Shown: positions 50,750 through 59,970 of the stretch, piece after piece
Numbering within the stretch: the stretch's first letter is position 1
How the letters are laid out: every line of letters starts with the position of its first letter
DNA from: Solibacillus ferritrahens
GTDB lineage: Bacteria; Bacillota; Bacilli; Bacillales_A; Planococcaceae
Direction: 5' to 3'
NCBI RefSeq assembly: GCF_037027585.1
Contig: NZ_JAXCLE010000011.1
Span: forward strand, 62,001-126,000
DNA: 64,000 nt
Made by a program: the position numbers and the translations under genes
Notes under the pieces: generated by a model
Databases searched by the model: none
Told to the model about the DNA's origin: nothing
The model's input: the letters and a program-made list of their open reading frames with translations, nothing else

Positions 50750-51718
50750 TCATTTCAAATGCACAAACCGCGAGACCATCATCGTTAAAAATGCATAGGC
50801 TCCCGCTTTTACTGTTTGGAGTTCACTTGTATCTCGGTGCGGATCTAAACATACGAAGTCCATACCGCGGACGATCTCGTACTTCCCTACTTCATGCAGC
50901 AAATCAAAAAGCTCATCTGTTCGCATTCCGCCTGGTGTTGAAGCAGGTACTCCGGGTGCGTATGCAATATCGAGTACATCCATATCGACAGTCACGTAAA
51001 CAAGATCCACTTTTTCAGCAAGCTGCTGCATGACATCCGTTATAACTGTAGCCGCTCCATGACGCCGGAAATCCTTTAATGTAATACGGTTTACCCCATA
51101 GTGATCAGCAGCACGGATAAGGCTTGAGGCATTGTAAAAGCCGTGCAGTCCGATATTGTAAACATCTTCACCACGCACAACACCCGCATCTAGTAGCTGG
51201 CGAATCGGTGTACCATTTGTCGGGCCATCAGAATCCGTTGCACGTAAATCAAGGTGGGTATCAAATTGCAAAATGCCAATACGCTTCCCTGAATGCTTTG
51301 CAAATGCTCGGACAATGGGTGCTGTAATCGAGTGATCGCCGCCGATTTGCACGTAAAAGCTATTCGGGCAACCTTCCATTACATCCGTCATCGCCTGTTC
51401 AATATTTTCATGACACTGCAAAATATTTGTCCCGTGCAATTTTACATCGCCTAAATCGGCAACACGGAGCGCTCGGAAGTCAACGTTTTCATCAATTGAA
51501 TATGTCGTGAAATAATTCCAGCTTTTACGGAAATAATCGGGATACTCCGAAGCTGCAGATGCACTAATCGAAGAACGAGATAACGGAACGCCTGTTATGA
51601 CTACATCATAATCATCTGAACATTCCCCGTAGCTTGGTTCAATCCAGTCCTTCACCTTCATATCTTCATGCTCAGTACGATTCCAAGTAGTGGCTGGGCT
51701 TACTAATAACGATTTCAC
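50750..51718 (-). CDS. hutG: Formimidoylglutamase (arginase/agmatinase family)
   Basis: 322 residues. It cleaves N-formimidoyl-glutamate to glutamate and formamide, the last step of histidine breakdown. Manganese ligands are in IGGDHSIT, FDTHLDLR and VDMDVLD. The family alone would allow agmatinase or arginase, but the hut neighbours decide the call. It overlaps hutI by four bases (ATGA). Confidence 0.92.
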   Translation of the reverse strand: MKSLLVSPATTWNRTEHEDMKVKDWIEPSYGECSDDYDVVITGVPLSRSSISASAASEYPDYFRKSWNYFTTYSIDENVDFRALRVADLGDVKLHGTNILQCHENIEQAMTDVMEGCPNSFYVQIGGDHSITAPIVRAFAKHSGKRIGILQFDTHLDLRATDSDGPTNGTPIRQLLDAGVVRGEDVYNIGLHGFYNASSLIRAADHYGVNRITLKDFRRHGAATVITDVMQQLAEKVDLVYVTVDMDVLDIAYAPGVPASTPGGMRTDELFDLLHEVGKYEIVRGMDFVCLDPHRDTSELQTVKAGAYAFLTMMVSRFVHLK

Positions 51719-52983
51719 AGTAAGCTGCCACCTTTCACGACTACTTTCCCTGCTTTAATAACGGTATCCGTATGATTCATACCATAGAAATATTGAAGTT
51801 GCTTATAGTTTGGCACGTCCAAAATAAGGACATCTGCCAGCTTCCCTTTTTCAAGCGTCCCAACATTATCAGCTCGATTAATTGCATGAGCCGCATTAAT
51901 TGTAGTTGCACAAAGCACTTCTTCCATCGTCATCCCCATGTTCATACATGCCAGATTTTGAATAAATGGTAGGCTAATTGTGGGAGATGAACCCGGATTA
52001 AAGTCTGTGGAAATCGCTACCGGCACTCCGCTATCCACCATCAGACGCCCTCTTGCATAAGGGGCACGCAAGAAAAAGGCTGTTCCCGGTAATAGCACTG
52101 CAATCGTTCCTGCTTTTGCCATAGCAGCAATCCCTTCATCAGATGCAACAAGTAAATGTTCCGCTGAAATGGCACCAACTTCCGCAGCAAGCTCGGCTCC
52201 TTCGTATGGTTCAATTTCATCTGCGTGAATTTTCGGTGTTAGCCCATAAGCTTTCCCTGCTTCTAAAATTAGGCGAGACTGTGCAGGCGTGAATACGCCT
52301 TTCTCGCAAAATACATCATTAAATTCAGCAAGTCCAAGCTCAGCCACCTTTGGAATCATTTGCTCAATAATTATTTTCACAAATTCATCCTCATTACCCT
52401 TATATTCTTTTGGAACGGCATGAGCACCCATAAAGGTCGAAACAACATCCACTTGATGATTTTCCTGTATTTTTTTCGTTACATACAGTTGCTTCAGTTC
52501 GGTCTCCATGTCTAATCCGTAACCTGATTTAGCCTCCACCGTCGTAATACCATGACGTAAAAAATTATTTAAATGCTCATATGTTTTATCATATAGTTCG
52601 TCAAAGGACGCTTCACGCGTTTTTGTCGTCGTGTAATGAATACCGCCCCCGGCATTCATAATATCCATATATGATTTGCCGGCAAGGCGTATATTGAGTT
52701 CATGCTCCCTTGTTCCACCATGCACTAAATGTGTGTGGCAGTCGACTAGGCCTGGCATGACAATTTTGCCGCGCGCATCAATGACATCTGCGTTATTTAC
52801 CAAATGCGGAAACTCGTTCTTAATCTCTTCAAGAGGGGCAATCATTGCGATACGATCGCCCTCAATTAGAATACTCACTTCTTTTTTTAAACCTAGCTCG
52901 CTCATCTGTTCACGGCGGCGAGGCAATTTTACCTCGCTCGCCAATGTTAATACTTCATTTGCATTGTTTATTAAAATAGCCAA
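51715..52983 (-). CDS. hutI: Imidazolonepropionase
   Basis: 422 residues. It opens imidazolone-propionate to formimidoylglutamate. Metal-dependent amidohydrolase motifs: VDCHTHLVHGG, the later HADEI, and DFNPGSSPT. It is located between hutU (6-bp gap) and hutG (overlap). Confidence 0.95.
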   Translation of the reverse strand: MAILINNANEVLTLASEVKLPRRREQMSELGLKKEVSILIEGDRIAMIAPLEEIKNEFPHLVNNADVIDARGKIVMPGLVDCHTHLVHGGTREHELNIRLAGKSYMDIMNAGGGIHYTTTKTREASFDELYDKTYEHLNNFLRHGITTVEAKSGYGLDMETELKQLYVTKKIQENHQVDVVSTFMGAHAVPKEYKGNEDEFVKIIIEQMIPKVAELGLAEFNDVFCEKGVFTPAQSRLILEAGKAYGLTPKIHADEIEPYEGAELAAEVGAISAEHLLVASDEGIAAMAKAGTIAVLLPGTAFFLRAPYARGRLMVDSGVPVAISTDFNPGSSPTISLPFIQNLACMNMGMTMEEVLCATTINAAHAINRADNVGTLEKGKLADVLILDVPNYKQLQYFYGMNHTDTVIKAGKVVVKGGSLL

Positions 52984-52989
52984 AGTTCA

Positions 52990-54651
52990 TCATCCTTTTA
53001 GCATCGGCATGTTAATACCTTTTTGTTTTGCTGTGCTGATTGCAATGTCATATCCTGCATCCGCATGACGTACAACACCCATTCCCGGGTCTGAAATAAG
53101 CACGCGGTTAATTTTATCTGCTGCGAGCTGTGTTCCGTCTGCTACCAATACTTGACCTGAATGCTGTGAATAGCCCATACCTACGCCTCCACCATGATGT
53201 AAGCTTACCCAGCTTGCGCCACCTGCTGTATTGACTAATGCATTCAGCAATGGCCAGTCGGATACTGCATCCGATCCATCCTTCATACCTTCTGTTTCGC
53301 GGTTTGGCGATGCCACAGAGCCTGAATCTAAATGGTCACGGCCAAATACGATTGGTGCTTTTAATTCACCGTTGGCCACCATTTCGTTAACGCGTAGTGC
53401 AAAGCGGTGGCGATCTCCATAGCCTAACCAGCAAATTCGTGCCGGCAAGCCCTGCCATTTCACCATTTTTTGCGCCATATTAATCCAGTTTACTAATGCC
53501 GCATCTTCTGCGAACATTTCCTTTGCTAATGCATCTGTTTTATAAATATCTTCAGGATCGCCTGACAATGCCGCCCATCGGAACGGTCCTTTTCCTTCAC
53601 AGAATAACGGACGAATATAGGCTGGTACAAACCCTGGGAAATCAAATGCATTTTCCACACCCATTTCCTTTGCATAGGCACGGATATTATTACCGTAATC
53701 AAATGTCTCTGCACCCGCTTGTTGGAATTCAAGCATTGTCCGTACATGTTCTGCCATTGTTTCCTTTGCACGACGCTCATATGTTTTGACATCCGTTTTA
53801 CGTAATTGCAGCGCTTCAGCTAAAGTCATGCCGTTGGGAACATAGCCATTTACCGGGTCATGAGCAGATGTTTGGTCTGTCACAAAATCCGGAATGATGC
53901 CACGGTTTAACAGTTCACGGTTCACGTCCGCACAGTTTCCTACTAAACCGATTGATGCAGGCTCGTTAGCAGCAGTTAATTTGTTCACTAGCTCCATTGC
54001 CTCATCCACTGACTCGACAAGGTAATCACAGTAGCCTTCGTTTATTTTGCGTTCGATACGTGCACGATCTACCTCAACAACTAAAATTACCGCACCCGCC
54101 ATTTTTCCTGCTAGCGGCTGGGCACCACTCATGCCGCCCATACCTCCAGTTAATATCCACTTACCACGAAGGTCGGCTGTTCCAAACTTCTTTTTTCCCG
54201 CTTCAACAAAACTTAAGTACGTTCCTTGTAAAATTCCTTGTGCCCCGATATAAATCCAAGATCCTGCTGTCATTTGTCCATACATCATTAAATTGCGTTC
54301 TTCCAATTCATAAAAGTGGTCCCAGTTTGCCCATCCAGGAACTAAGTTGGAATTTGCAATCAATACGCGCGGGGCATTTTCATGTGTTTTGAAAACAGCA
54401 ACCGGTTTTCCTGATTGCACAATCATCGTCTCATCATTTTCTAATTCCTTTAATGTTGCGATTAATTTATCATAGCTTTCCCAATCACGCGCTGCCTTTC
54501 CGATACCACCATAAACTACAAGCTCATCTGGATTCTCTGCCACTTCCGGATCCAAATTGTTCATAAGCATGCGCATTGCCGCTTCTTGTGTCCACCCTTT
54601 ACATGAAAGTTCCGAACCACGTGGTGCGCGAATATTTGTTTTGAATACCAT
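52990..54651 (-). CDS. hutU: Urocanate hydratase
   Basis: 553 residues. It hydrates urocanate to imidazolone-propionate with bound NAD. GGMGGMSGAQPLAGKMAG is the NAD-binding segment, and ARICWLGYGDRHRF holds the conserved Cys. It starts the enzymatic part of the operon, 31 bp after yjiH. The preceding enzyme, histidine ammonia-lyase HutH, is not encoded in this window. Confidence 0.96.
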   Translation of the reverse strand: MVFKTNIRAPRGSELSCKGWTQEAAMRMLMNNLDPEVAENPDELVVYGGIGKAARDWESYDKLIATLKELENDETMIVQSGKPVAVFKTHENAPRVLIANSNLVPGWANWDHFYELEERNLMMYGQMTAGSWIYIGAQGILQGTYLSFVEAGKKKFGTADLRGKWILTGGMGGMSGAQPLAGKMAGAVILVVEVDRARIERKINEGYCDYLVESVDEAMELVNKLTAANEPASIGLVGNCADVNRELLNRGIIPDFVTDQTSAHDPVNGYVPNGMTLAEALQLRKTDVKTYERRAKETMAEHVRTMLEFQQAGAETFDYGNNIRAYAKEMGVENAFDFPGFVPAYIRPLFCEGKGPFRWAALSGDPEDIYKTDALAKEMFAEDAALVNWINMAQKMVKWQGLPARICWLGYGDRHRFALRVNEMVANGELKAPIVFGRDHLDSGSVASPNRETEGMKDGSDAVSDWPLLNALVNTAGGASWVSLHHGGGVGMGYSQHSGQVLVADGTQLAADKINRVLISDPGMGVVRHADAGYDIAISTAKQKGINMPMLKG

Positions 54652-54682
54652 AAAAAATCGCTCCCTTTATTTTTAATATTAT

Positions 54683-56017
54683 TTAGAAGAAGAAAAATGC
54701 TATTGGTGTTACTAAAATTAGTGTTAATACAACTCGCTCAAACCAAATAATGATCATTTGGCGAATTGTTAGCGGAATGTCTGTCGATAAAATAACCGGA
54801 ATTACCGCTGAGAAGAATAAAATAGCCGAAATCGATACAACTGCCACGATAAATTTCGTTATCATTGCAGCTTCTGTAACAATCATTGCCGGTAAAAACA
54901 TTTCGGCAATCGATAAGGACAATGCTTTAGCCGTCAGCATAGGGTCCGGAATTTGCAGTAAATACGTAAATGGCGCAAAGATGTATGCCAACCAATCAAA
55001 TAAGGGTGTATAAATCGCCAGTACCATACCTAATAACCCGATTGATAAAATCGACGGTATGACACCCATCGCCATGATAAAGCCATCCTTTAAATGAATA
55101 TATAAATTTTTCGGTAAGGAAGGATTCTGCTTTGTAGCTTCAACTGCTTCCGCCCATGCCACTTGAAGACGATCCTTCTTTACAATCTTTTCGGGCTGGG
55201 GAGTAGAACCTTCATAATACTCATCCTTAATCTTATTTAGTGGATAAATCCGCGCCGTAATCGCTGTTACAACGAATGTCACGACTAATGTCACCCAGAA
55301 AAATAAGTTCCAGTATTCCATTAAATCCAATGTTTTTGCCACTATTACCATAAATGTAGCCGATACCGTTGAGAACCCTGTTGCAATGATGGCTGATTCT
55401 CTTGCTGTATACTTTCCTTCTTTATATACACGGTTCGTCAATATTAAGCCAACTGAATAGCTACCAACAAACGAAGCTACCGCATCAACCGCTGACCTCC
55501 CCGGTGTTTTAAAAACAGGCTTCATGATTGGTTGCATGAACACCCCTATAAATTCAAGCAAACCATAGCAAACGAGTAATGCTAAAAAAATTGATCCTAT
55601 TGGAATGACCAAACCAACTGGCTTAATAAGTTTCTCTAATAAAAATGGACCGATATCCGGGTTAAATAACCATGCAGGACCAAAACCAAAAATCAGCATG
55701 ACACCTGCCACTAATCCGCCTAGTTTAAAAACTGATAGCACCATATTCACTTTTGATGTTTTCCACTTTTTCGTAACAAATGGATAAAATGCGCCGAGCA
55801 CTAAAAGAATCAACACATATCCATTTACCAGTGTAGGAGCATATGCAGTAAGCGCACTAACTACATGGTCGACCAATATCGATGATTTCCCATTCCATTC
55901 AAATGACACGAAAAAGCTGAAAATACCGATTAAACTACAAATAATCATTTTAGTAAAAATGCCTAATTCAAACTGATTTGTTTTTGGAATTTCCTGCTCT
56001 TGTTGATACTTTGTCAT
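54683..56017 (-). CDS. YjiH-family membrane protein, candidate histidine/urocanate transporter
   Basis: 444 residues with about ten helices and two Gate (nucleoside-recognition) type domains (EFIGVFMQPIMKPVFKTPGR and the C-terminal half). YjiH proteins are uncharacterised but commonly lie in hut operons, so transport of histidine or urocanate is the best guess. It is the first gene of the operon, divergent from the AraC regulator. ATG 56017 follows AAGGGGTGG. Confidence 0.8.
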   Translation of the reverse strand: MTKYQQEQEIPKTNQFELGIFTKMIICSLIGIFSFFVSFEWNGKSSILVDHVVSALTAYAPTLVNGYVLILLVLGAFYPFVTKKWKTSKVNMVLSVFKLGGLVAGVMLIFGFGPAWLFNPDIGPFLLEKLIKPVGLVIPIGSIFLALLVCYGLLEFIGVFMQPIMKPVFKTPGRSAVDAVASFVGSYSVGLILTNRVYKEGKYTARESAIIATGFSTVSATFMVIVAKTLDLMEYWNLFFWVTLVVTFVVTAITARIYPLNKIKDEYYEGSTPQPEKIVKKDRLQVAWAEAVEATKQNPSLPKNLYIHLKDGFIMAMGVIPSILSIGLLGMVLAIYTPLFDWLAYIFAPFTYLLQIPDPMLTAKALSLSIAEMFLPAMIVTEAAMITKFIVAVVSISAILFFSAVIPVILSTDIPLTIRQMIIIWFERVVLTLILVTPIAFFFF

Positions 56018-56085
56018 TTCACCACCCCTTTGTTATACAAACTATAAATCTCTTTATATTCTGAATAAATAGAATAAAAAACTAC

Positions 56086-56091
56086 ATTATA
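56086..56091 (-). promoter_or_regulatory. -10 element of the hut operon
   Basis: TATAAT on the minus strand about 70 bp ahead of yjiH, in a very AT-rich stretch without a clear -35, as expected for an activator-dependent promoter. Confidence 0.4.
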
Positions 56092-56130
56092 GTAAAATTT
56101 AAATAAAATAAAATTAATCTAATTTAAAAG

Positions 56131-56163
56131 TAGAATTTATATAAGAAATAGCATTTATATAAG
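56131..56163. promoter_or_regulatory. Direct repeats in the hut divergent promoter region
   Basis: TAGAATTTATATAAG (56131-56145) and TAGCATTTATATAAG (56149-56163) are direct repeats with one difference, 18 bp apart, between yjiH and the AraC regulator. AraC-family proteins typically bind direct repeats, so these are likely its sites. Confidence 0.6.
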
Positions 56164-56180
56164 GCAAGGTGATTTGTTCA

Positions 56181-57653
56181 GTGAAAATTTTAATTGTAGA
56201 GCGGGATATGGAAGAAATTAAAGGAATTGAATGGTATTTAAAAAACTACTTTATGAGCGATATTGAAGTAATTCGAATGATGGATAGCAGTAAAATAATT
56301 GAGGATTTTCAACGTATTCAGCCAGATGTACTTTTAATGGAAATGGAACTGGCGTCATCTTCTGTCGAACAGTTTTTGCGTAAACAGAAGATTCCCATTA
56401 TCGGGGTCACAGCAGAGCCTATTTTCCAGCAAGCAATGAAGGCCATTCGCTTAAAGGCTATTGACCTCTTTGTGAAGCCAATTCCATTGGAGCAGCTAAA
56501 GTCCACCCTATTGCAAATTCCTTTACCAAAGCAAAAGACCCTTACAAGCAGTGCCTTTCCAATCGAAACATCATTGTATTCGGATTTATATTTAAATAAG
56601 CCGGATATTTTCACTTTAAAGGGGCGGGGATTCTTTTTAATTGAATGTGCCGACTACGAAGACAATTTAATGCTATACGAGTGGCTAATTGAATTGCCCA
56701 TTTTTCAGAATCTCATTGCCCTTCCGCTACAGAAACGGGTTATTTGCATCACTGAAACGGATGATTTTCCCATGCTATTGAAACAACTTAGAATTATGAG
56801 CCAGGAATGGGAGAAATTCAGTGGGGATGCGCTGAATATTGCTGTTTATGATGGCAAGGAAACAACCCTTCTGAAGATGTACCGGGCATGTAAAAAAACA
56901 TTAACCCAGCGTTTTTATAAAGGGTACTCCCATATTTTCAGAAGCTCGCAAACGCTATATGTGAAAAGGCTTGAACCCCTACTGACACCAGAGGAGCAGC
57001 ATCTGTGGATTACCAGTCTTGAAAATGGAGATTTGAAAGCGATCAAAGCTTTTTTATATAAACTCACACATCCTTCATCCTATTATCACCAGGATGATGT
57101 CCGAATTCATTTAACGAGTATTTTAGCGCAAATTCGCCGGTTCATGATGAAGTACCACCTTCAACAGCAGGCAAAATTGGAAGAACAGTATCGTGCGTTG
57201 TTCCATTTTATTTTAGAACATCCGATTTTATATGCGATTGTGCAGGAATTTATTTTGTTTACTCAGCTATTAATCGAAGCAAGAAAAAATATGCAACAAC
57301 AACAGATTGCGGATTATACAGAAATAGCCGTTGAAATGATCGAACGCAACTATAAAAACCCTGAACTCACATTACAAGTCGTTGCAAATGAGTTAAATAT
57401 AAGTGCCAACTACTTAAGCAATATATTCTCAAAAAAACGAGGTATTCCGTTTCGAAAGTTTATGCAGCAGCACCGAATCCAACAGGCAGAAAAATTATTA
57501 ATAGAGACTAACGTGGAGATTGGAACAGTTGCAGAAATGGTCGGCTTTACGGACAGTAATTATTTCACAAAAGTATTTCGGGAATATTATCATTTAACGC
57601 CCTACCGCTATCGGGTGCAGGTTAGGAAAACGGATGGAAACGTAAATCCATAA
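56181..57653 (+). CDS. AraC-type regulator with degenerate receiver domain
   Basis: 490 residues from GTG 56181, 9 nt after AAGGTG. The N-terminus is a receiver-like domain (KILIVERD, PDVLLMEMEL, FVKPIP) in which the phosphoacceptor Asp is replaced by Glu and one acidic-pocket residue by Arg. A long middle region (about 130-380) is followed by a C-terminal AraC DNA-binding domain (LQVVANELNISANYLSNIFS and IGTVAEMVGFTDSNYFTKVF). It is divergent from the hut operon and probably controls it. Confidence 0.88.
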   Translation: MKILIVERDMEEIKGIEWYLKNYFMSDIEVIRMMDSSKIIEDFQRIQPDVLLMEMELASSSVEQFLRKQKIPIIGVTAEPIFQQAMKAIRLKAIDLFVKPIPLEQLKSTLLQIPLPKQKTLTSSAFPIETSLYSDLYLNKPDIFTLKGRGFFLIECADYEDNLMLYEWLIELPIFQNLIALPLQKRVICITETDDFPMLLKQLRIMSQEWEKFSGDALNIAVYDGKETTLLKMYRACKKTLTQRFYKGYSHIFRSSQTLYVKRLEPLLTPEEQHLWITSLENGDLKAIKAFLYKLTHPSSYYHQDDVRIHLTSILAQIRRFMMKYHLQQQAKLEEQYRALFHFILEHPILYAIVQEFILFTQLLIEARKNMQQQQIADYTEIAVEMIERNYKNPELTLQVVANELNISANYLSNIFSKKRGIPFRKFMQQHRIQQAEKLLIETNVEIGTVAEMVGFTDSNYFTKVFREYYHLTPYRYRVQVRKTDGNVNP

Positions 57654-57711
57654 TACCGAGATGAAGAAAGTGTACGGCGGAATCTATTTCGCTATTTATT
57701 ACAAATAAAAG

Positions 57712-57760
57712 GGCTGAGTTAAAAGTCCATTTACCTTTTAACACAGCCTGTTAATAAATT
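57712..57760 (+). terminator. Terminator of the AraC regulator gene
   Basis: GGCTGAGTTAAAAG pairs with CTTTTAACACAGCC (57712-57748) with one mismatch, followed by a T-rich stretch. Confidence 0.8.
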
Positions 57761-57789
57761 TATTTAGCTTGTTTATCACTTTATACCCG

Positions 57790-59637
57790 TCAAAACGGAA
57801 ACAGCAAAGGCACGGCAATCATCATGACAATAAACATAATGACCTGCAAAGGTACACCGATTCGAACAAAATCCATAAATTTATAGCCGCCCGCCGTTAA
57901 AACGAGTGAGTTCGTTGGGGAGGCAATTGGTGTAGCAAACGCCATACTTGCAGCCGTTGCCACAGCAATCATGAATGTATACGGATTTGCATCCATGGCA
58001 AGTGCTGCTGCAATGGCAATAGGAGAAAACAATACAGCAGTGGCCGTATTGCTGACAAATTGTCCAAAAACAACAGTTAGTAAATAAATACCCATTAGTA
58101 CACCGTAGGGACCGAAATCACCTAGAACATTAATAATCCCTTCGGCCAATATAGTCATCCCGCCTGTTTTTTCAAGTGCGGTCGCCATTGGCAGCATCGC
58201 CGCAACAAGTACGATACTTTCGAAGTTCATCTTACTGTACGCATCATCCATATTGCGTAGACAGCCAGTTATTATCATGAGGACAGCGCCTATTAGTACT
58301 GCAATAACGGCATCAAACACTTCAAAAACCATCAATGCAATCATAAGCAACATAATCGCTCCGGCAATAGGTGCTTTACCATTTGCGGCAATCGTTCCTG
58401 CCTGCTCACGTGGCTGCCCTACTATAACAACATCATGCGTTTCACGGGATAGGAGCTCAATCTCATCCCATGTCCCCTGCACTAAAATCGCATCCCCGAA
58501 CCGCAGCTTTTGATCCGCCATATTATTAAGTAAGTAGTCACCCTTCCGATTAATCCCTAAAATATTTAAATTATACTTTTCACGAAAACCGATTTTACTT
58601 ACTGTTTCCCCAATTAAACGAGATTGCGGCGTCAATAAAACTTCGGCTACTCCTATTTTTTTTGACACGAGATCTTCGGCATTGTCTTCAATAGGCTGAA
58701 TGGTTAACGCAAAATCATGAGCAAAACGCCCAACATCATCCGATAAACCTTGAACATAAAGCTCATCGCCAGCATGTATGACACTCGTCGGACCAGCTAG
58801 CTCTTGATAAGTCATCGGGCGTAAATTAATACCTTCTTGTGCAGCACCGCGCTTAATTTTCATAATGTAAATTTGATAGGTTGCAGGGAGCTTTAAATCG
58901 ACCAGTTTTTGCTCCAAAATTGTTGACTGTTCACTTACTACAACCCGGAATAACTTGTCATGTAGATCATATTCCTGTGCAATTTTCTGTGGAGATAATT
59001 TATACCCTGCACTTGATTGCGAACGGCTTTTTTCATTTGGTAGCAATTTATTGCGGACGAGAACTAAATAAATAATAACGGTAATTGTCGCGATAATGCC
59101 AATTGGTGTGATTGTAAAGAAGCCTAGTTTTTCAAATCCATGGTCCACAAGTGTTTGGGAAGCTATTAAATTGGTCGGCGAAGCAATGAGTGTCATTAAC
59201 CCCGACATACTTGCGATATAGGAAAGCGGCATTAAAAACTTTGATGGACTAACCTTGATGCTAATCGCAATTGAGACAACAATCGGTAGCATGAGCGCCA
59301 CTGTCCCTGTATTACTCATAAATGCCCCTACAATTGCTACAATGACGAGCAATAATACAAAGAGACGAAGCTCATTATCACCGGACCATTTCAATAGAAG
59401 GTTCCCCGCCATTCCTGCAAGACCGGTTCTTAAAATCCCTGCACCTACAACAAATAGTCCTGCAATCATAATTACTACAGAATTTGAAAAACCTGCGAGT
59501 GCTTCAGCCGGAGTCAAAATATTTAAAATAACAAATGACAATAACGCCATCATTGCTACTAGATCCGCACGAATTCTATTTGTCGTAAATAAAAGGATTG
59601 TAACTGCCAAAATAATAAATGTTAACGTGAGTTGCAT
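57790..59637 (-). CDS. SLC13-type transporter with two TrkA-C (RCK_C) domains
   Basis: 615 residues. Two halves of membrane helices flank a soluble middle with two RCK_C/TrkA-C regulatory domains (about 205-290 and 300-385). MSNTGTVALMLPIVVSIA and its repeat VSNTATAVLFSPIAIAAALA are the SNTATV-type substrate motifs of divalent anion:sodium symporters. Candidate substrates are sulfate or dicarboxylates. The start is ATG 59637 after AAAGGAAAAGG; the longer frame to 59670 has no binding site. Confidence 0.88.
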   Translation of the reverse strand: MQLTLTFIILAVTILLFTTNRIRADLVAMMALLSFVILNILTPAEALAGFSNSVVIMIAGLFVVGAGILRTGLAGMAGNLLLKWSGDNELRLFVLLLVIVAIVGAFMSNTGTVALMLPIVVSIAISIKVSPSKFLMPLSYIASMSGLMTLIASPTNLIASQTLVDHGFEKLGFFTITPIGIIATITVIIYLVLVRNKLLPNEKSRSQSSAGYKLSPQKIAQEYDLHDKLFRVVVSEQSTILEQKLVDLKLPATYQIYIMKIKRGAAQEGINLRPMTYQELAGPTSVIHAGDELYVQGLSDDVGRFAHDFALTIQPIEDNAEDLVSKKIGVAEVLLTPQSRLIGETVSKIGFREKYNLNILGINRKGDYLLNNMADQKLRFGDAILVQGTWDEIELLSRETHDVVIVGQPREQAGTIAANGKAPIAGAIMLLMIALMVFEVFDAVIAVLIGAVLMIITGCLRNMDDAYSKMNFESIVLVAAMLPMATALEKTGGMTILAEGIINVLGDFGPYGVLMGIYLLTVVFGQFVSNTATAVLFSPIAIAAALAMDANPYTFMIAVATAASMAFATPIASPTNSLVLTAGGYKFMDFVRIGVPLQVIMFIVMMIAVPLLFPF

Positions 59638-59878
59638 AACCTTTTCCTTTCCAATTGTACTATCACCCATTATATAAGAAAAAAACTAACAACCACCCTC
59701 AATTTTGTCATTAAAGTGAAATCACGCCAATATTGACGAGAATTATGATGCAATATTTGTAATTTTTTCCTATAAGTACGTTATAATTTAAATATAGATT
59801 TATAGTTAGAATTTTCAAATAAAAGTGCCCTGTACCTACTTTAGGGATAATTAATATTTTAATATAAAGATTCCTTAA

Positions 59879-59893
59879 AAAGAATTATTATAA
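59879..59893 (+). promoter_or_regulatory. PerR-box-like site upstream of katA
   Basis: AAAGAATTATTATAA matches the PerR consensus TTATAATNATTATAA at 12 of 15 positions and lies about 80 bp upstream of catalase. PerR controls katA in Bacillus subtilis; the site fits peroxide-inducible expression. Confidence 0.45.
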
Positions 59894-59970
59894 TCTAGTA
59901 GAAATTATGATTTACATTTGTTATATTATAAAAGAAGCAGTTTTCAAATTCATTTTAGGGGGAACTACAC

